From positions 1 to 38,238 of the IMG/VR virus record IMGVR_UViG_3300042691_011780: DNA of 38,238 nucleotides. The stretch is one strand, 5' to 3'. Origin of the DNA: a virus. Shown one piece after another: positions 6,554 through 15,031 of this stretch. Position numbers and translations under genes: made by a program. Numbering within the stretch: the first letter of the stretch is position 1; each line of letters opens with the position of its first letter. The notes under the pieces were generated by a model, which did not search any database, was not told where the DNA came from, and worked only from the letters and a program-made list of their open reading frames with translations.

Positions 6554-6880
6554 CTAAACATCTACCGCATCCGCGAAGGCATTGCTGCCGAAATCACAGG
6601 AAACCGGCTCGGCTTTTGCAGCGACGTAGAGCTGTGCGAGAATGTCCGTCGACTCGAGCGCCGGGTTTCCGACGTACTGATCAAACTTGTCGCCGGTCAG
6701 CGTGAGCTTGGCGATCCACGGAGTGAGTGGCGTCTTGCCATTCTCAGCCGCAGTCGCGTCGACGTACAGCGCGAACAGCGCGCCAGCCTCTCTGGCTTGC
6801 CTGTCCCACCGATGCGTAATCAGGCGCGTGTAATTTCCAGAGACTCCGCTCGGGAGCGTGAATAGTTTTTGGAAAGCCAT
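6554..6880 (-). CDS. Tail-tip-associated unknown protein, 108 aa
   Basis: The 108-residue product starts MAFQKLFTLPSGVSGNYTRLITHRWDRQ, a beginning of the type seen in small proteins encoded right after tail-tip genes. The rest is mixed alpha/beta without catalytic motifs. It lies three bases after the gpJ-like gene and ends the virion operon. A minor virion or receptor-related role is inferred from position. Confidence 0.6.
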   Translation of the reverse strand: MAFQKLFTLPSGVSGNYTRLITHRWDRQAREAGALFALYVDATAAENGKTPLTPWIAKLTLTGDKFDQYVGNPALESTDILAQLYVAAKAEPVSCDFGSNAFADAVDV

Positions 6881-6883
6881 AGG

Positions 6884-9800
6884 TTAAACAAAATAATCCA
6901 TCACGCCGATCGAGAATCGATGCGGTCCCGATGGGACGTTTGTTCCATCTGAAGTCGCGAGCGTAAAGTAAGCCACCGAGGACGAGTTGCCTGTCGCGTC
7001 GAAGTCGTACGTGCCGATGACGTTAACGTCGTTGCTGCATTGAATCCAACCGGCATCCGGCTTCGCGTTGAAACCACGCGCCGAAATGTTGAGCGTGATG
7101 ACTTCGGTCGCCGCTGTTCCGGCTAGAGTCCAGACGTCGGTAGTTTCGAAGCGCACGTTCACCTGTCTCGTAGATGCGCCGCCTCCGGTCTTGAGTCCAG
7201 TCGTGGTTACGTCGTCGGAGTTGTACCGCGAGATTGTTCCGATGGGTCGCTTGATGAGCGATGGCGATCCGGTCACCAGTCCTAGCGATGCCCAACTCGA
7301 TGCGATGCCAGAGCGTGTAAGCACGCGCACGAAGCCGTACCCGCCTGCCGTTCCATTGACCTCGTAGAAATACACAACGCGCGATTGCGCGCTGGTCATT
7401 GGGAAACTGTACTGGGTTTGATTCCCGGCTGGAAACCAAGCAATGCCCGGAGCAGTAGGACTGTTCGTCGTAGCAATCTTTGCCTCAACATTTGCGATAT
7501 CGCTTTGAGTAGGCGCAGTTATTGCGACACCGATAGCATACATTGGCACTTGTCCTTGGAATATCGGTTCCGCATATTCACCAGTTGTGTACGCGACTGT
7601 CGGAGCGGTGGGCGGAGTTGTGTAGTTTGGAGCAGACCGGGAAAGCGTTGGCGAAATTGCGGAGGCAACCTCAAAAGTTGAAACCGCGCGCGCTGCAAAC
7701 TCATACGTTTGTCCCGGCGTTAGGTCGTCGATTGAAACGGCAACCGAACCGCTCGTAAGTTGGTTGCCGACTTGCCAGTCACTCGCGCTTGACCGTCGAT
7801 AAAGGATTGTCAGCAGCACTCCTCCGGTCGGCATAGCAGGAGCCGTGAGATTGATCCGAGCGAGAGTTGTGCCATCGCTGGCGAGATATCCCGACTCACT
7901 CACGAACGTCGGCGCATTCGGCGTAGCGGGCGCGGTCTGGTTGGTATCTGCGGTTGCGATGAACGTCGGGACTGCGGTTACGCGCGAACTGAAACCCGAC
8001 ACGTTTTCAAGGAAGTCGTAGGCATTGACCCAGTAATAATAGGTGGTGCCGAGAACGACGTCGGTGTCGACGAAGCGCGAAGCACGAACCTCAGCAACCT
8101 TGTTTGTGTTTGCGTTAGGAGGAGTGACTCCGGTCGTGTTGCGGTAGACTCCGTACTCCGAAAGATCCGCCTCGGTGCTATCGTTCCAGTCCAACGAAAC
8201 CGCTTTGCCTGTTCCCACTACCACGGCGAGACCAGTCGGCGTCGCTGGTGCGGACGTATCCTTTGGAGCCATCCGCGAAAGCGCCGATGAAACCGCAGAG
8301 AGATAGCCGAAGCTGGAGACGCCTTGCGCTGCGAACTCGTAGGTGATGCCGGGCGCAAGACCCTCGACCGATACCGTGATGCTTCCGGTGTCGATTTGAG
8401 AGACGAGCATCCACTCGCTCGCTCCAGCCATTCGGAATAGAATGTTGAGCGCTACCGCTCCGGTCGGCTTAACCGGAGCAAGGATATTGATGCGTGCAAA
8501 CGCCGTGCCGTCCGACGAAATGTAAGTTGTCTCTGTCGAAAACGTCGGCGCACTCGGAGTTGCAGGAACCGTTGGATCAACCGAGCCTCCGCTGATGTAG
8601 GTCGGAACAGCAGACACGCGATTCGAGAAACCGGAATAGTTCGCGAGCGCGTCAACCGCATTGACCCAGTAATAATAAGTCGTGCCGATCGTTACTTCCG
8701 TGTCGACGAACCGCGAACCACCAGCGTTCGCGATCTTGTTCGTTGCGATGTCTGCGGGTGTGATTCCCGTGGTGTTCCGATAGACTCCGTAGGACAGAAA
8801 ATCTGCCTCGGCGTTATCGATCCAATCCAACGACACAGCTTGTCCGGTCCCGACGAAGGCTGTTAACCCAGACGGATCGGCAGGCGGAGTCGTGTCCTTC
8901 AAGACCGTAACGCTCGCAGCGATGTAAGTGCTGGAAGTTCCGAAGTAGGATTGCCCGAAGAGGCGAACGTCGTAGGTCGTTCCGATCCGTACATCAGAGG
9001 AGATGTAATCCAGCGTCTGATTTCCTCCGACCTTTGACCAAGTAAGATACGTCGTCGAGTTGCCCGGTTTGTATTCGATGATTACCTGACCGCCGGACTG
9101 GATGAATTCCTCGGCGGGAGCTGACCACGAAACCTTGATCCGTGGTAGCGCGGTGCCGTCCGCTTGAATTAGCTGCGTCGTTCCATCAGCGACTAGCGCG
9201 AGGTTCGTCGGCGCTCCGAGCGAAAAAGGATTGGGTAGCGTTGTCGTCGGCGTCGTGTCCACCACGATCTCGTCGCTGACATTCCAGTCGTAGACGGTCG
9301 ACGCCGTCTCTCGCATCGTCATCTCGATCGCCAGCTGAGGTGGCTGTCCATCCGAGACGAAGTTCCAGTCGATGACCTCGAAGACCTTGTTCGTCCATCC
9401 AAACTTCGACAGCGTCACCATCACAGTGTCACCCGCACGGACTTGCATCGCGTCGAGGCGGAAGCGCGCCGTGAAGGTAATCTCCTGCCGCCCTCTTAGC
9501 AGTTCGATGCGCGCCAATCGCTGCGCGCAGGAGCTTGAAGTCGTCATCGGGAGGACGACGTCTCGCCAATACCGCACGCCGTTGTCCTGACTCAGAAGCG
9601 TCGCCGAAGTTGCAGGCGGGAAGTCGGTCGGTTGCCATTCGCTCTTCTCAGAAACGAAGACGCCTTTCACCGCATTGACCCGGTCACGCGCCGAGGTCTT
9701 GGTCTGCACGCTGAGAGGTCCGGCAAAGTCGGAGTCGGTAAGCGTCACCGTAGGGATGCGGTAACCCGCAGCATACGGGATGATCTTGCCACCTGAGTAG

Positions 9801-10717
9801 GCGACTAATCCGCCCATCGCCGACAGCAGCTTGCCAATGTTCTCGTCTGGACTCGCGCTGGTGTACAGGACGCCATTCGCCTCATAGCGCTTCTCGTATG
9901 TGACCGGAGACGCCGGGAGGATCTGCACGTTCTCGTCGCAGATGTTCGCTGCCACAGAGAACGCAGTATCATCGACCTCGCTCGCACTCAGCCCAAGACC
10001 GTAGACTGAATCGGTCAGGTAGTCTCGGAGACACAGAGCAGGGTTCGCCGAGTAAACGGCGGTCGCAGTACGCGGGTCGTAGACCTGTTTGCCTTTTACC
10101 AGCGCGCTGATGTTCGGGATGCCGCCAGCGAATACCTGTTGGTCCCAAGTTAGCCGCACGTAGATGTATGCGATCCCGCGCAGCCGATGCTGCTCCGTCC
10201 ATTCTCCATTCGCCAAGCCTGCGGTTCGTGCGACCAGCTGCGCCTGTGCCACCTGATCTGGCAATCCAAGCTTCTTGTAAATCTCGGCTTTGCCCGCGAA
10301 CCTTCCGGTCGCTCCGCTGCCGGGACCGGTCAGCGCAAGCTCGTCGTTGAAGTAGACGTCTCCGATCTCTTCGACTTGGTGACCGGCCATCGCTACTACT
10401 ATGTGAAGATACTCGTTCTTGGTTCCTGTGGTCGACAGGTAGACGATGACTCCTGAGACGCGCGTCTGTCCATAAATGATCTGACGCGCGGCGATAGGCG
10501 AGCGAACCATTTGCGTCCGGCTCGCGAGCGACGGGTCGTCATAGCTCGGCATCTTCGGCGCGAGCAATTTGTTGACCGCCATATTCGCGCCGACAAGAGC
10601 GACGAAGGAGACGATCGCGGTGACCGCCTGCAGCGTTGCCATAGAGACGACCACGACGCCCGCAGCATTAGCGGTGCCGAATGTCGTCAGTAACCAGATC
10701 GCGATAGTCTCAGCCAT
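6884..10717 (-). CDS. gpJ-like tip attachment / host specificity protein with duplicated FN3 modules
   Basis: This 1277-residue protein should form the tail tip hub extension that contacts the host receptor. The N-terminus (residues 1-55) has a hydrophobic Ala/Val-rich segment like the gpI/gpK-like tails fused in some tip proteins. Residues about 60-480 contain the gpJ core (RQIIYGQTRVSGVIVY; RGIAYIYVRLTWDQQVF; NPALCLRDYLTD). From about residue 520 onward are fibronectin type III domains, with a two-domain unit repeated in tandem (about 607-818 and 819-1032; GTTYYYWVNA in each). The C-terminus ends SGPHRFSIGVMDYFV. It follows the NlpC/P60-like gene as in lambda. Confidence 0.85.
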   Translation of the reverse strand: MAETIAIWLLTTFGTANAAGVVVVSMATLQAVTAIVSFVALVGANMAVNKLLAPKMPSYDDPSLASRTQMVRSPIAARQIIYGQTRVSGVIVYLSTTGTKNEYLHIVVAMAGHQVEEIGDVYFNDELALTGPGSGATGRFAGKAEIYKKLGLPDQVAQAQLVARTAGLANGEWTEQHRLRGIAYIYVRLTWDQQVFAGGIPNISALVKGKQVYDPRTATAVYSANPALCLRDYLTDSVYGLGLSASEVDDTAFSVAANICDENVQILPASPVTYEKRYEANGVLYTSASPDENIGKLLSAMGGLVAYSGGKIIPYAAGYRIPTVTLTDSDFAGPLSVQTKTSARDRVNAVKGVFVSEKSEWQPTDFPPATSATLLSQDNGVRYWRDVVLPMTTSSSCAQRLARIELLRGRQEITFTARFRLDAMQVRAGDTVMVTLSKFGWTNKVFEVIDWNFVSDGQPPQLAIEMTMRETASTVYDWNVSDEIVVDTTPTTTLPNPFSLGAPTNLALVADGTTQLIQADGTALPRIKVSWSAPAEEFIQSGGQVIIEYKPGNSTTYLTWSKVGGNQTLDYISSDVRIGTTYDVRLFGQSYFGTSSTYIAASVTVLKDTTPPADPSGLTAFVGTGQAVSLDWIDNAEADFLSYGVYRNTTGITPADIATNKIANAGGSRFVDTEVTIGTTYYYWVNAVDALANYSGFSNRVSAVPTYISGGSVDPTVPATPSAPTFSTETTYISSDGTAFARINILAPVKPTGAVALNILFRMAGASEWMLVSQIDTGSITVSVEGLAPGITYEFAAQGVSSFGYLSAVSSALSRMAPKDTSAPATPTGLAVVVGTGKAVSLDWNDSTEADLSEYGVYRNTTGVTPPNANTNKVAEVRASRFVDTDVVLGTTYYYWVNAYDFLENVSGFSSRVTAVPTFIATADTNQTAPATPNAPTFVSESGYLASDGTTLARINLTAPAMPTGGVLLTILYRRSSASDWQVGNQLTSGSVAVSIDDLTPGQTYEFAARAVSTFEVASAISPTLSRSAPNYTTPPTAPTVAYTTGEYAEPIFQGQVPMYAIGVAITAPTQSDIANVEAKIATTNSPTAPGIAWFPAGNQTQYSFPMTSAQSRVVYFYEVNGTAGGYGFVRVLTRSGIASSWASLGLVTGSPSLIKRPIGTISRYNSDDVTTTGLKTGGGASTRQVNVRFETTDVWTLAGTAATEVITLNISARGFNAKPDAGWIQCSNDVNVIGTYDFDATGNSSSVAYFTLATSDGTNVPSGPHRFSIGVMDYFV
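7620..8897 (-). repeat. Tandem duplication of an about 212-residue FN3 module inside the tip gene
   Basis: Two consecutive coding units (about 8263-8897 and 7620-8262) encode matching segments: AVSLDW, EADxxxYGVYRNTTG, SRFVDT, GTTYYYWVNA, VSGFS/YSGFS, PTYI/PTFI and YEFAA. The DNA is also similar, for example around 8030 and 8665 (CCCAGTAATAATA). Such duplications change fibre length or receptor reach. Confidence 0.75.
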
Positions 10718-10719
10718 TG

Positions 10720-11139
10720 TTAGACGCGCCAGAAGTACCCGGCTTTCTTGAAGTCGAACGGCGCGAAGAGTAGCCCTCGCGCTCCTACAAATGCAGCGTG
10801 TGTCCCAATCGAAATGCCGATACTCTCGCCGTTGCCTGTGTCGGCGACGACCAAGTCTCCTCGCTGGTCGAACTTGCTGTCGATGCGTTCAATCCCGACC
10901 GGCTCTCCGAAGAAACGTATGATCCCTCGCACGCCTCCGTGCTTCTGGAGGATTCGTGCCGCGCTCAAAGCCGAGGAGTATTTTCCGCGAAGCTCCGAAG
11001 CCGGATCGTTTCCCGTGCAGAGCCGGACCCAATCGGCAGCAAACAGGCAGCAGTCGTTCTGTCCCCAAGCGAACGGCATCTCGCGCCGCTCCTCGATGAA
11101 GTCCGTCAGCAGCTTCGGCCATCGCGGGTGCCTGCTCAT
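10720..11139 (-). CDS. NlpC/P60-like tail peptidase (DUF6950-type, gpK-like position)
   Basis: The start MSRHPRWPKL is at the ATG overlapping the previous stop (ATGA); upstream sequence would read into that gene. The 139-residue protein has WGQNDCCLFAADWV with the likely nucleophile Cys30, and downstream GTHAAFVGARGLLFAPF that could supply His. These are the marks of cysteine peptidase-like tail proteins coded just before gpJ. It probably cleaves cell-wall peptides at the tail tip or assists tip assembly. Confidence 0.75.
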   Translation of the reverse strand: MSRHPRWPKLLTDFIEERREMPFAWGQNDCCLFAADWVRLCTGNDPASELRGKYSSALSAARILQKHGGVRGIIRFFGEPVGIERIDSKFDQRGDLVVADTGNGESIGISIGTHAAFVGARGLLFAPFDFKKAGYFWRV

Positions 11140-11792
11140 TGGTATTCCTGCGATCCGCTGTTCTGTCCTCCTTCCCAATCGATGCCTTGCGCCTGTGCAG
11201 GATTTCCCCAGTACACCGGCTTTTCCTGCAGATCGTTGACGTATTCCAACCCAAGATCGGGAAGCGTGATCGAAGGGTTCGTCGGGAACAGCGTGCGCTG
11301 CTCCTCATCGGTGTACCGCAGCTCTCTCGGTCTCTGGAAGTCCATCAGCTTCGACTCTGCGGTCAGGATGATCTCCGCGTTCTGACCGTCGTCCGTGATC
11401 TGCATCACATCCATACGCCCAGAAAAGACGGTGACTGGCGAAGCGATCAGTGTCCCAGCTGTGGGAGAAAGCGCGCCAAACATCACGCTCGCCGAACGCC
11501 CTTGATACGTCTCGGTCAGAGCGATTGCGATGCTCGCAGTCGGAACGCCAGAGAGGCGCATCGAGATGCCTCGCGCAGCCAGATCGGTCGTCTCCTGCAC
11601 AGGCGAGATCGTGCCGAAGGTGCCGAGTCCGAGGTATGTCGTCGAGTTGTAAACGAGGTTTCCGTACCCGGTCCAGAGGTAGACCGGCGTAGAGAAGTTG
11701 AGCGACGCCATCAGGATCGGCGACAGCTGCGCCGTCGTGACCTCGGTCACCATCGACGCTGAGAGGGTACGCCCTGCGGTGGTTATGCTCAT
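11136..11792 (-). CDS. Minor tail tip protein (gpL-like position)
   Basis: This 218-residue protein is beta-rich with YLWTGYGNLVYNSTTYLGLG and ISMRLSGVP near the N-terminus. The C-terminal part reads DFQRPRELRYTDEEQRTLFP, a combination typical of a conserved siphophage tail-hub family encoded before the NlpC/P60 gene. It likely forms part of the baseplate hub. ATGA overlaps link it to the genes on both sides. No cysteine cluster of the iron-sulfur type known in lambda gpL is visible. Confidence 0.65.
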   Translation of the reverse strand: MSITTAGRTLSASMVTEVTTAQLSPILMASLNFSTPVYLWTGYGNLVYNSTTYLGLGTFGTISPVQETTDLAARGISMRLSGVPTASIAIALTETYQGRSASVMFGALSPTAGTLIASPVTVFSGRMDVMQITDDGQNAEIILTAESKLMDFQRPRELRYTDEEQRTLFPTNPSITLPDLGLEYVNDLQEKPVYWGNPAQAQGIDWEGGQNSGSQEYQ

Positions 11793-12370
11793 TGCGCGAC
11801 GTCCTCGACGATGCCGAACGCGACGCCGTAAATCTTGGCGAGGTCGATTGACCAGCTCGTCAGCGGTTCCGACAGCCGGAAGATTCCCTTAGCGTTTGAG
11901 TAGGTGATCGAGGTTCCAGCAGCGTAACTTGAGCGGAGAGCCGGGAAGACCTCGACGCTGGTCGACGAGTTCACGACGATGACTTTGTAGAGTGACGTAG
12001 AAATCTGGAGCCAGTCGCCGACTGCGAACGTGCCTGTGGCGCCTGAGATGCCGAGCGTCGTGGTGTTCGCAGTCCCGCTCGCGACTGTCAGCGTACCCGT
12101 GACGGTGCCTCGCGTCGTCGGGTTCGCATAATCTTGGAAGTAGAACGTGCCTCTTTGAACAGAGAGGAGAAACCCGATCACCGCTTCCGCATCGGCGCGC
12201 ACCATTGGCGGGCATTCCACCTGACCGGACCAAGCCTGACCCGGCCAGTTGTACTGCTGCGTCTGGTAAGTGAACGGAGAGACGTTGCGCGAGGTGGCAG
12301 AGAAGCCAGACAGCGACAGGCGCGAGATGCGGAACGGCGAAGGTGGCGTGACTGGATAGGTGATTGCCAT
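11789..12370 (-). CDS. Distal tail / minor tail protein (gpM-like position)
   Basis: This 193-residue beta-rich protein begins MAITYPVTPPSPFRISRLSL and includes QYNWPGQAWSGQVECPPM and GTFYFQDYANPTTRG. The family is recurrent directly after the tape measure in siphophages and is expected to form the distal tail ring joining tube and tip. It has an SD-less start six bases after the tape measure gene. Name given by position; the exact family was not verified. Confidence 0.65.
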   Translation of the reverse strand: MAITYPVTPPSPFRISRLSLSGFSATSRNVSPFTYQTQQYNWPGQAWSGQVECPPMVRADAEAVIGFLLSVQRGTFYFQDYANPTTRGTVTGTLTVASGTANTTTLGISGATGTFAVGDWLQISTSLYKVIVVNSSTSVEVFPALRSSYAAGTSITYSNAKGIFRLSEPLTSWSIDLAKIYGVAFGIVEDVAQ

Positions 12371-12375
12371 AGGCG

Positions 12376-13731
12376 TCAGGCGAACGCTGAACGATAGGCG
12401 CCTCCGCGCCGGACCATATCAGGAATCTCAGCCTTCAACCGGCGGCGCTCCATCTCCAAGATCGGCGCAAGCTCTGCGCGGGATACGCCAGCCGCGATGT
12501 TGTAGGTGATGTTCACGCCACCGCCGCCTCCCGAGGACGCGGCTAGACGGTCGTTGCTAATGATCGACCCAGAGTTGCGAGGCACGAACAGCTCAGGACC
12601 GCGCTCGCCAACGATGTACGGATTGCCAGCGCCAACCGGACCACCTTCGGCGCGAAACAGATTCTTGAAGAAGCCGCCGAGCCCAGCGCCCAGAGGCGCC
12701 GTAACCGCCTCGCGGAACGCCATCCGAAGGAGATCCTTCGCGAGACCCTGCAGCACCTCGCGCAATTTGTTGCCCGCAAAGACGGCGTCTTCCAGCGACT
12801 GCGCGATGATCTCGCCGGACTGCCGCCCGATCTTCTGCATCGTCGTCTCCAGAATCTCGCGCTTGCCGAGGAGCTCGATGTACTGCCGCTGGAGTTCCGT
12901 CAGCTGCTCCATTCGCGCAAGCTCGTCGGGCGTCGCGAGCGAAGGCACGAAGTCCTTTCCAAGCGTGCTCTGAAGGCTTTCGATTTGACCGACAAGCTCT
13001 TCGATCTGTCCTGCAATCTTCATTTGCTGAAGCTCGACCGGAAGCATCTTGTCGTAGAAGTCCTGCGTCGCTGCCGTCGTCGCTTCCACAGACTTCTGGT
13101 AGTCCTCGTAAACCTTGATGGCTATTTTCCGCTGCTCGGCGGATAGGCGAACCGTTTCCTTCTCCTTCATCAGCGCGTCGAGCTGCGTCGACATCGCCGG
13201 GTCTTTCGCCGCCGCGTTTACCCGCTTAATCTCCTCTGAGAGTCGCGCGAAGTTTTGCGAAGGCGTCTCGCCAATAGCCTCCAGCTCGCGCCGCATATCA
13301 GCGATCTCCTCCCTGATCTCCTTAATCTTCGGAGCGTCTTTTTCTACGCGCAGCTTATCAGCGATGGATGCGGAATCTTGTTTCGTGATCCCTCGCATCG
13401 CGTCGGTCAAATCCAACACGCCATTGACCACTCCGACGACACCCATCTTCAGCCGTTTCATCACCGCATCGATGGCGCTCGTCGCTCGCGTGACTTGGTC
13501 CAGCTCCTCCGCTGTAGCTCCGAACTTCTCCGCGTCCTTCTCGACATCGCGCAAGGCGTTCGCGAATTCCGTGACGCCCTTCTTCGCCAGCTGGAACGTG
13601 AAGAAGGCGCCAATCGCCACGCCTGCCTTGCTGACCTGACCCTTGAGGGTTTCGAGCGACCGCTGAACTTGCAGGAAGACCTTGCGCGTCAGGTCGAGCG
13701 CTCTGATTGCGATTGTAGCTTCAGCGGCCAT
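12376..13731 (-). CDS. Tail tape measure protein (short)
   Basis: This 451-residue helical protein sets tail length and is threaded through the tube. It shows a long coiled-coil middle (about residues 100-300), a hydrophobic stretch near 35-60 (SKAGVAIGAFFTFQLAKKG), and the tell-tale C-terminus FRAEGGPVGAGNPYIVGERGPELFVPRNSG at about 360-390, seen in many lambda-group tape measures. At about 0.15 nm per residue it predicts a tail near 65-70 nm, short for a siphovirus. Its ATG overlaps the end of the frameshifted gpGT frame by 11 bases. Confidence 0.85.
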   Translation of the reverse strand: MAAEATIAIRALDLTRKVFLQVQRSLETLKGQVSKAGVAIGAFFTFQLAKKGVTEFANALRDVEKDAEKFGATAEELDQVTRATSAIDAVMKRLKMGVVGVVNGVLDLTDAMRGITKQDSASIADKLRVEKDAPKIKEIREEIADMRRELEAIGETPSQNFARLSEEIKRVNAAAKDPAMSTQLDALMKEKETVRLSAEQRKIAIKVYEDYQKSVEATTAATQDFYDKMLPVELQQMKIAGQIEELVGQIESLQSTLGKDFVPSLATPDELARMEQLTELQRQYIELLGKREILETTMQKIGRQSGEIIAQSLEDAVFAGNKLREVLQGLAKDLLRMAFREAVTAPLGAGLGGFFKNLFRAEGGPVGAGNPYIVGERGPELFVPRNSGSIISNDRLAASSGGGGGVNITYNIAAGVSRAELAPILEMERRRLKAEIPDMVRRGGAYRSAFA

Positions 13732-14202
13732 TTTTGTTTAGACGGTTTTTGTGGTTCAGATACGCGATCCAGCCCTGCATTTCCGCGACCGGCATCTGAA
13801 CCACTTCGCTAGCGAACTTGCCGAGCATTTCCGCAATCGCATACACGGCGAGGAGGTCGGCTCCCTCATCGCCGTGGATCAGTTTCCCAGTTCTTCCGCC
13901 TTCGGCGCCTCGTCGGAAAGGATAGCGTTAGCGACTCGCGCGAGGACATTCGAGTCGGCGCGATTCAGCAGCGTGATCTTATGGTCCAGCGTGAACAGCT
14001 TCTGGCCGCTCTCGTCGCACGCCTTCATAATCAGGATGTCTACGAGCAACTCCATATCGCTGTCCCGACTCTTGCGGTACAGCCGGTTCTTCTCGGAGAG
14101 CGTGACCGGCGTCGCGTATACCGTAAGCTTCCATTCCGGCACCTCGATCTTCTTAGTGCCGAGGGAGGAGAAGTGTTCCTTGATGCGATCGATTGCGTCC
14201 AT
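13721..14202 (-). CDS. gpGT-like tail assembly chaperone made by -1 frameshift
   Basis: Ribosomes slipping at GGGAAAC would continue past the gpG stop in the -1 frame to a TGA at 13721-13723, making a 160-residue fusion. The extension (GKLIHGDEGADLLAVYAIAEM, then VQMPVAEMQGWIAYLN) is a sensible T-like domain. Such G-T fusions bind the tape measure and recruit tube protein during tail assembly. The out-of-frame ORF has no plausible start of its own. The coordinates span both frames, so the straight translation is interrupted at 13879-13888. Confidence 0.85.
13879..14202 (-). CDS. gpG-like tail assembly chaperone
   Basis: This 107-residue unshifted product starts MDAIDRIKEHFSSLGTKKIEVPEW and ends EELGN directly at the slippery site. 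It has a good GAGGTGA ribosome binding site, unlike most virion genes here. The order tube - G - GT - tape measure is as in lambda. It chaperones the tape measure and is expected to be absent from the mature virion. Confidence 0.85.
   Translation of the reverse strand: MDAIDRIKEHFSSLGTKKIEVPEWKLTVYATPVTLSEKNRLYRKSRDSDMELLVDILIMKACDESGQKLFTLDHKITLLNRADSNVLARVANAILSDEAPKAEELGN
13882..13888 (-). promoter_or_regulatory. Programmed -1 ribosomal frameshift site GGGAAAC
   Basis: In the gpG frame the minus strand reads CTG GGA AAC TGA, so the heptamer G GGA AAC (X XXY YYZ form) directly abuts the stop. Lambda uses the near-identical GGGAAAG at the same place. The -1 frame stays open for 53 more codons. 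Confidence 0.9.
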
Positions 14203-14210
14203 TGGTCACC

Positions 14211-14597
14211 TCAGACGGTCAGCGATTGCAGGACGCTGGCGCCCTCGACCGAGATGCTGCCTTCGACCATCCCATCAAAAGCGGCGGAGATGTCGAACTT
14301 CGTGACCACGCCAGAGCCGGTGTAGTACCGGGAGGTCAGCGCCGTGCCCTCGGGATAGAGCGCGACGGTCACAGTCTGACCGACCGTGATGGCGATCTGA
14401 CCGTTGTTCACCTCGTCCCAGAACAGATCAGCGTTAAGGTTCCACGTTCCGAGCGTCGCCTTGCGCGTCCGATACGTGTCGCCCAGCGTGGTGTCCTCGA
14501 CGGTGTCGAAGCTGTGCGCGAGCGCGTAGTTGCGAAGCTCGCCGACCGTGGTTGCAGAGATTTGGAGGGAGCCCTCCCGTCCGAGATGGTTAGCCAT
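14211..14597 (-). CDS. Major tail tube protein
   Basis: This 128-residue beta-rich protein reads MANHLGREGSLQISATTVGELRNYAL, with DTTLGDTYRTRKATLGTWNLNADLFWDEV in the middle and VEGSISVEGASVLQSL at the end. This is the compact tube-protein fold of small siphophages (gpV/TP901-1-like). It sits between the terminator-type protein and the gpG chaperone, as expected. The leader is SD-less (GACTAAAATGG), although this should be one of the most abundant products. Confidence 0.85.
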   Translation of the reverse strand: MANHLGREGSLQISATTVGELRNYALAHSFDTVEDTTLGDTYRTRKATLGTWNLNADLFWDEVNNGQIAITVGQTVTVALYPEGTALTSRYYTGSGVVTKFDISAAFDGMVEGSISVEGASVLQSLTV

Positions 14598-14598
14598 T

Positions 14599-15030
14599 TT
14601 AGTCTTGAGTTAGATAGATTGCTTGGAAGGTGTGACGAGCCACGCCCCATTGACGTTCCTCGTCGGGTTCGATCACATAATTCACCCTCGTCAAATGGAG
14701 ATCGCGGCACGCGCCTCCTAGGGTGACATCTGCCAAAACGGCGGCTTCGACTGCCGCGCTGCCTGTATCGAGGAGGTCGTCGAGGATCGTGCTGCCAGTG
14801 ACAGCCGTGAAGTAATCGACCGCCACTTCTAGGGTCCGGTACTGCACCCGGTTGTTCGGAGCGAGCGACCGCACATCGATATCCTCGTTCACCGCATAGA
14901 CGGCGCACGCCGGGAAACTCGTCGAGGCGATGGTGCGATCCCGTCCTCGCAGCAGGTTCGCAGTCACGACGACGCTGGCGCCGGTGATGGCGTTTCCGAT
15001 AGCGTTGCGGATGTTCGTTCTGCTGCTCAT
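14599..15030 (-). CDS. Tail terminator-like minor tail protein (gpU-like)
   Basis: This 143-residue protein begins SSRTNIRNAIGNAITGASV, with LPA-like FPACAVYAVNEDIDV and a long central helix (DDLLDTGSAAVEAAVL), ending ARHTFQAIYLTQD. The pattern matches gpU/tail terminator proteins that cap the tube at its head end. It lies directly before the tube gene, as in lambda (Z-U-V). Confidence 0.7.
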   Translation of the reverse strand: MSSRTNIRNAIGNAITGASVVVTANLLRGRDRTIASTSFPACAVYAVNEDIDVRSLAPNNRVQYRTLEVAVDYFTAVTGSTILDDLLDTGSAAVEAAVLADVTLGGACRDLHLTRVNYVIEPDEERQWGVARHTFQAIYLTQD

Positions 15031-15031
15031 C

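Noticed and set aside
14408-14908. Minus-strand 166-codon frame across the tube and gpU-like genes
   Set aside because: Out of frame with two recognised tail genes, Arg-rich, no motif.
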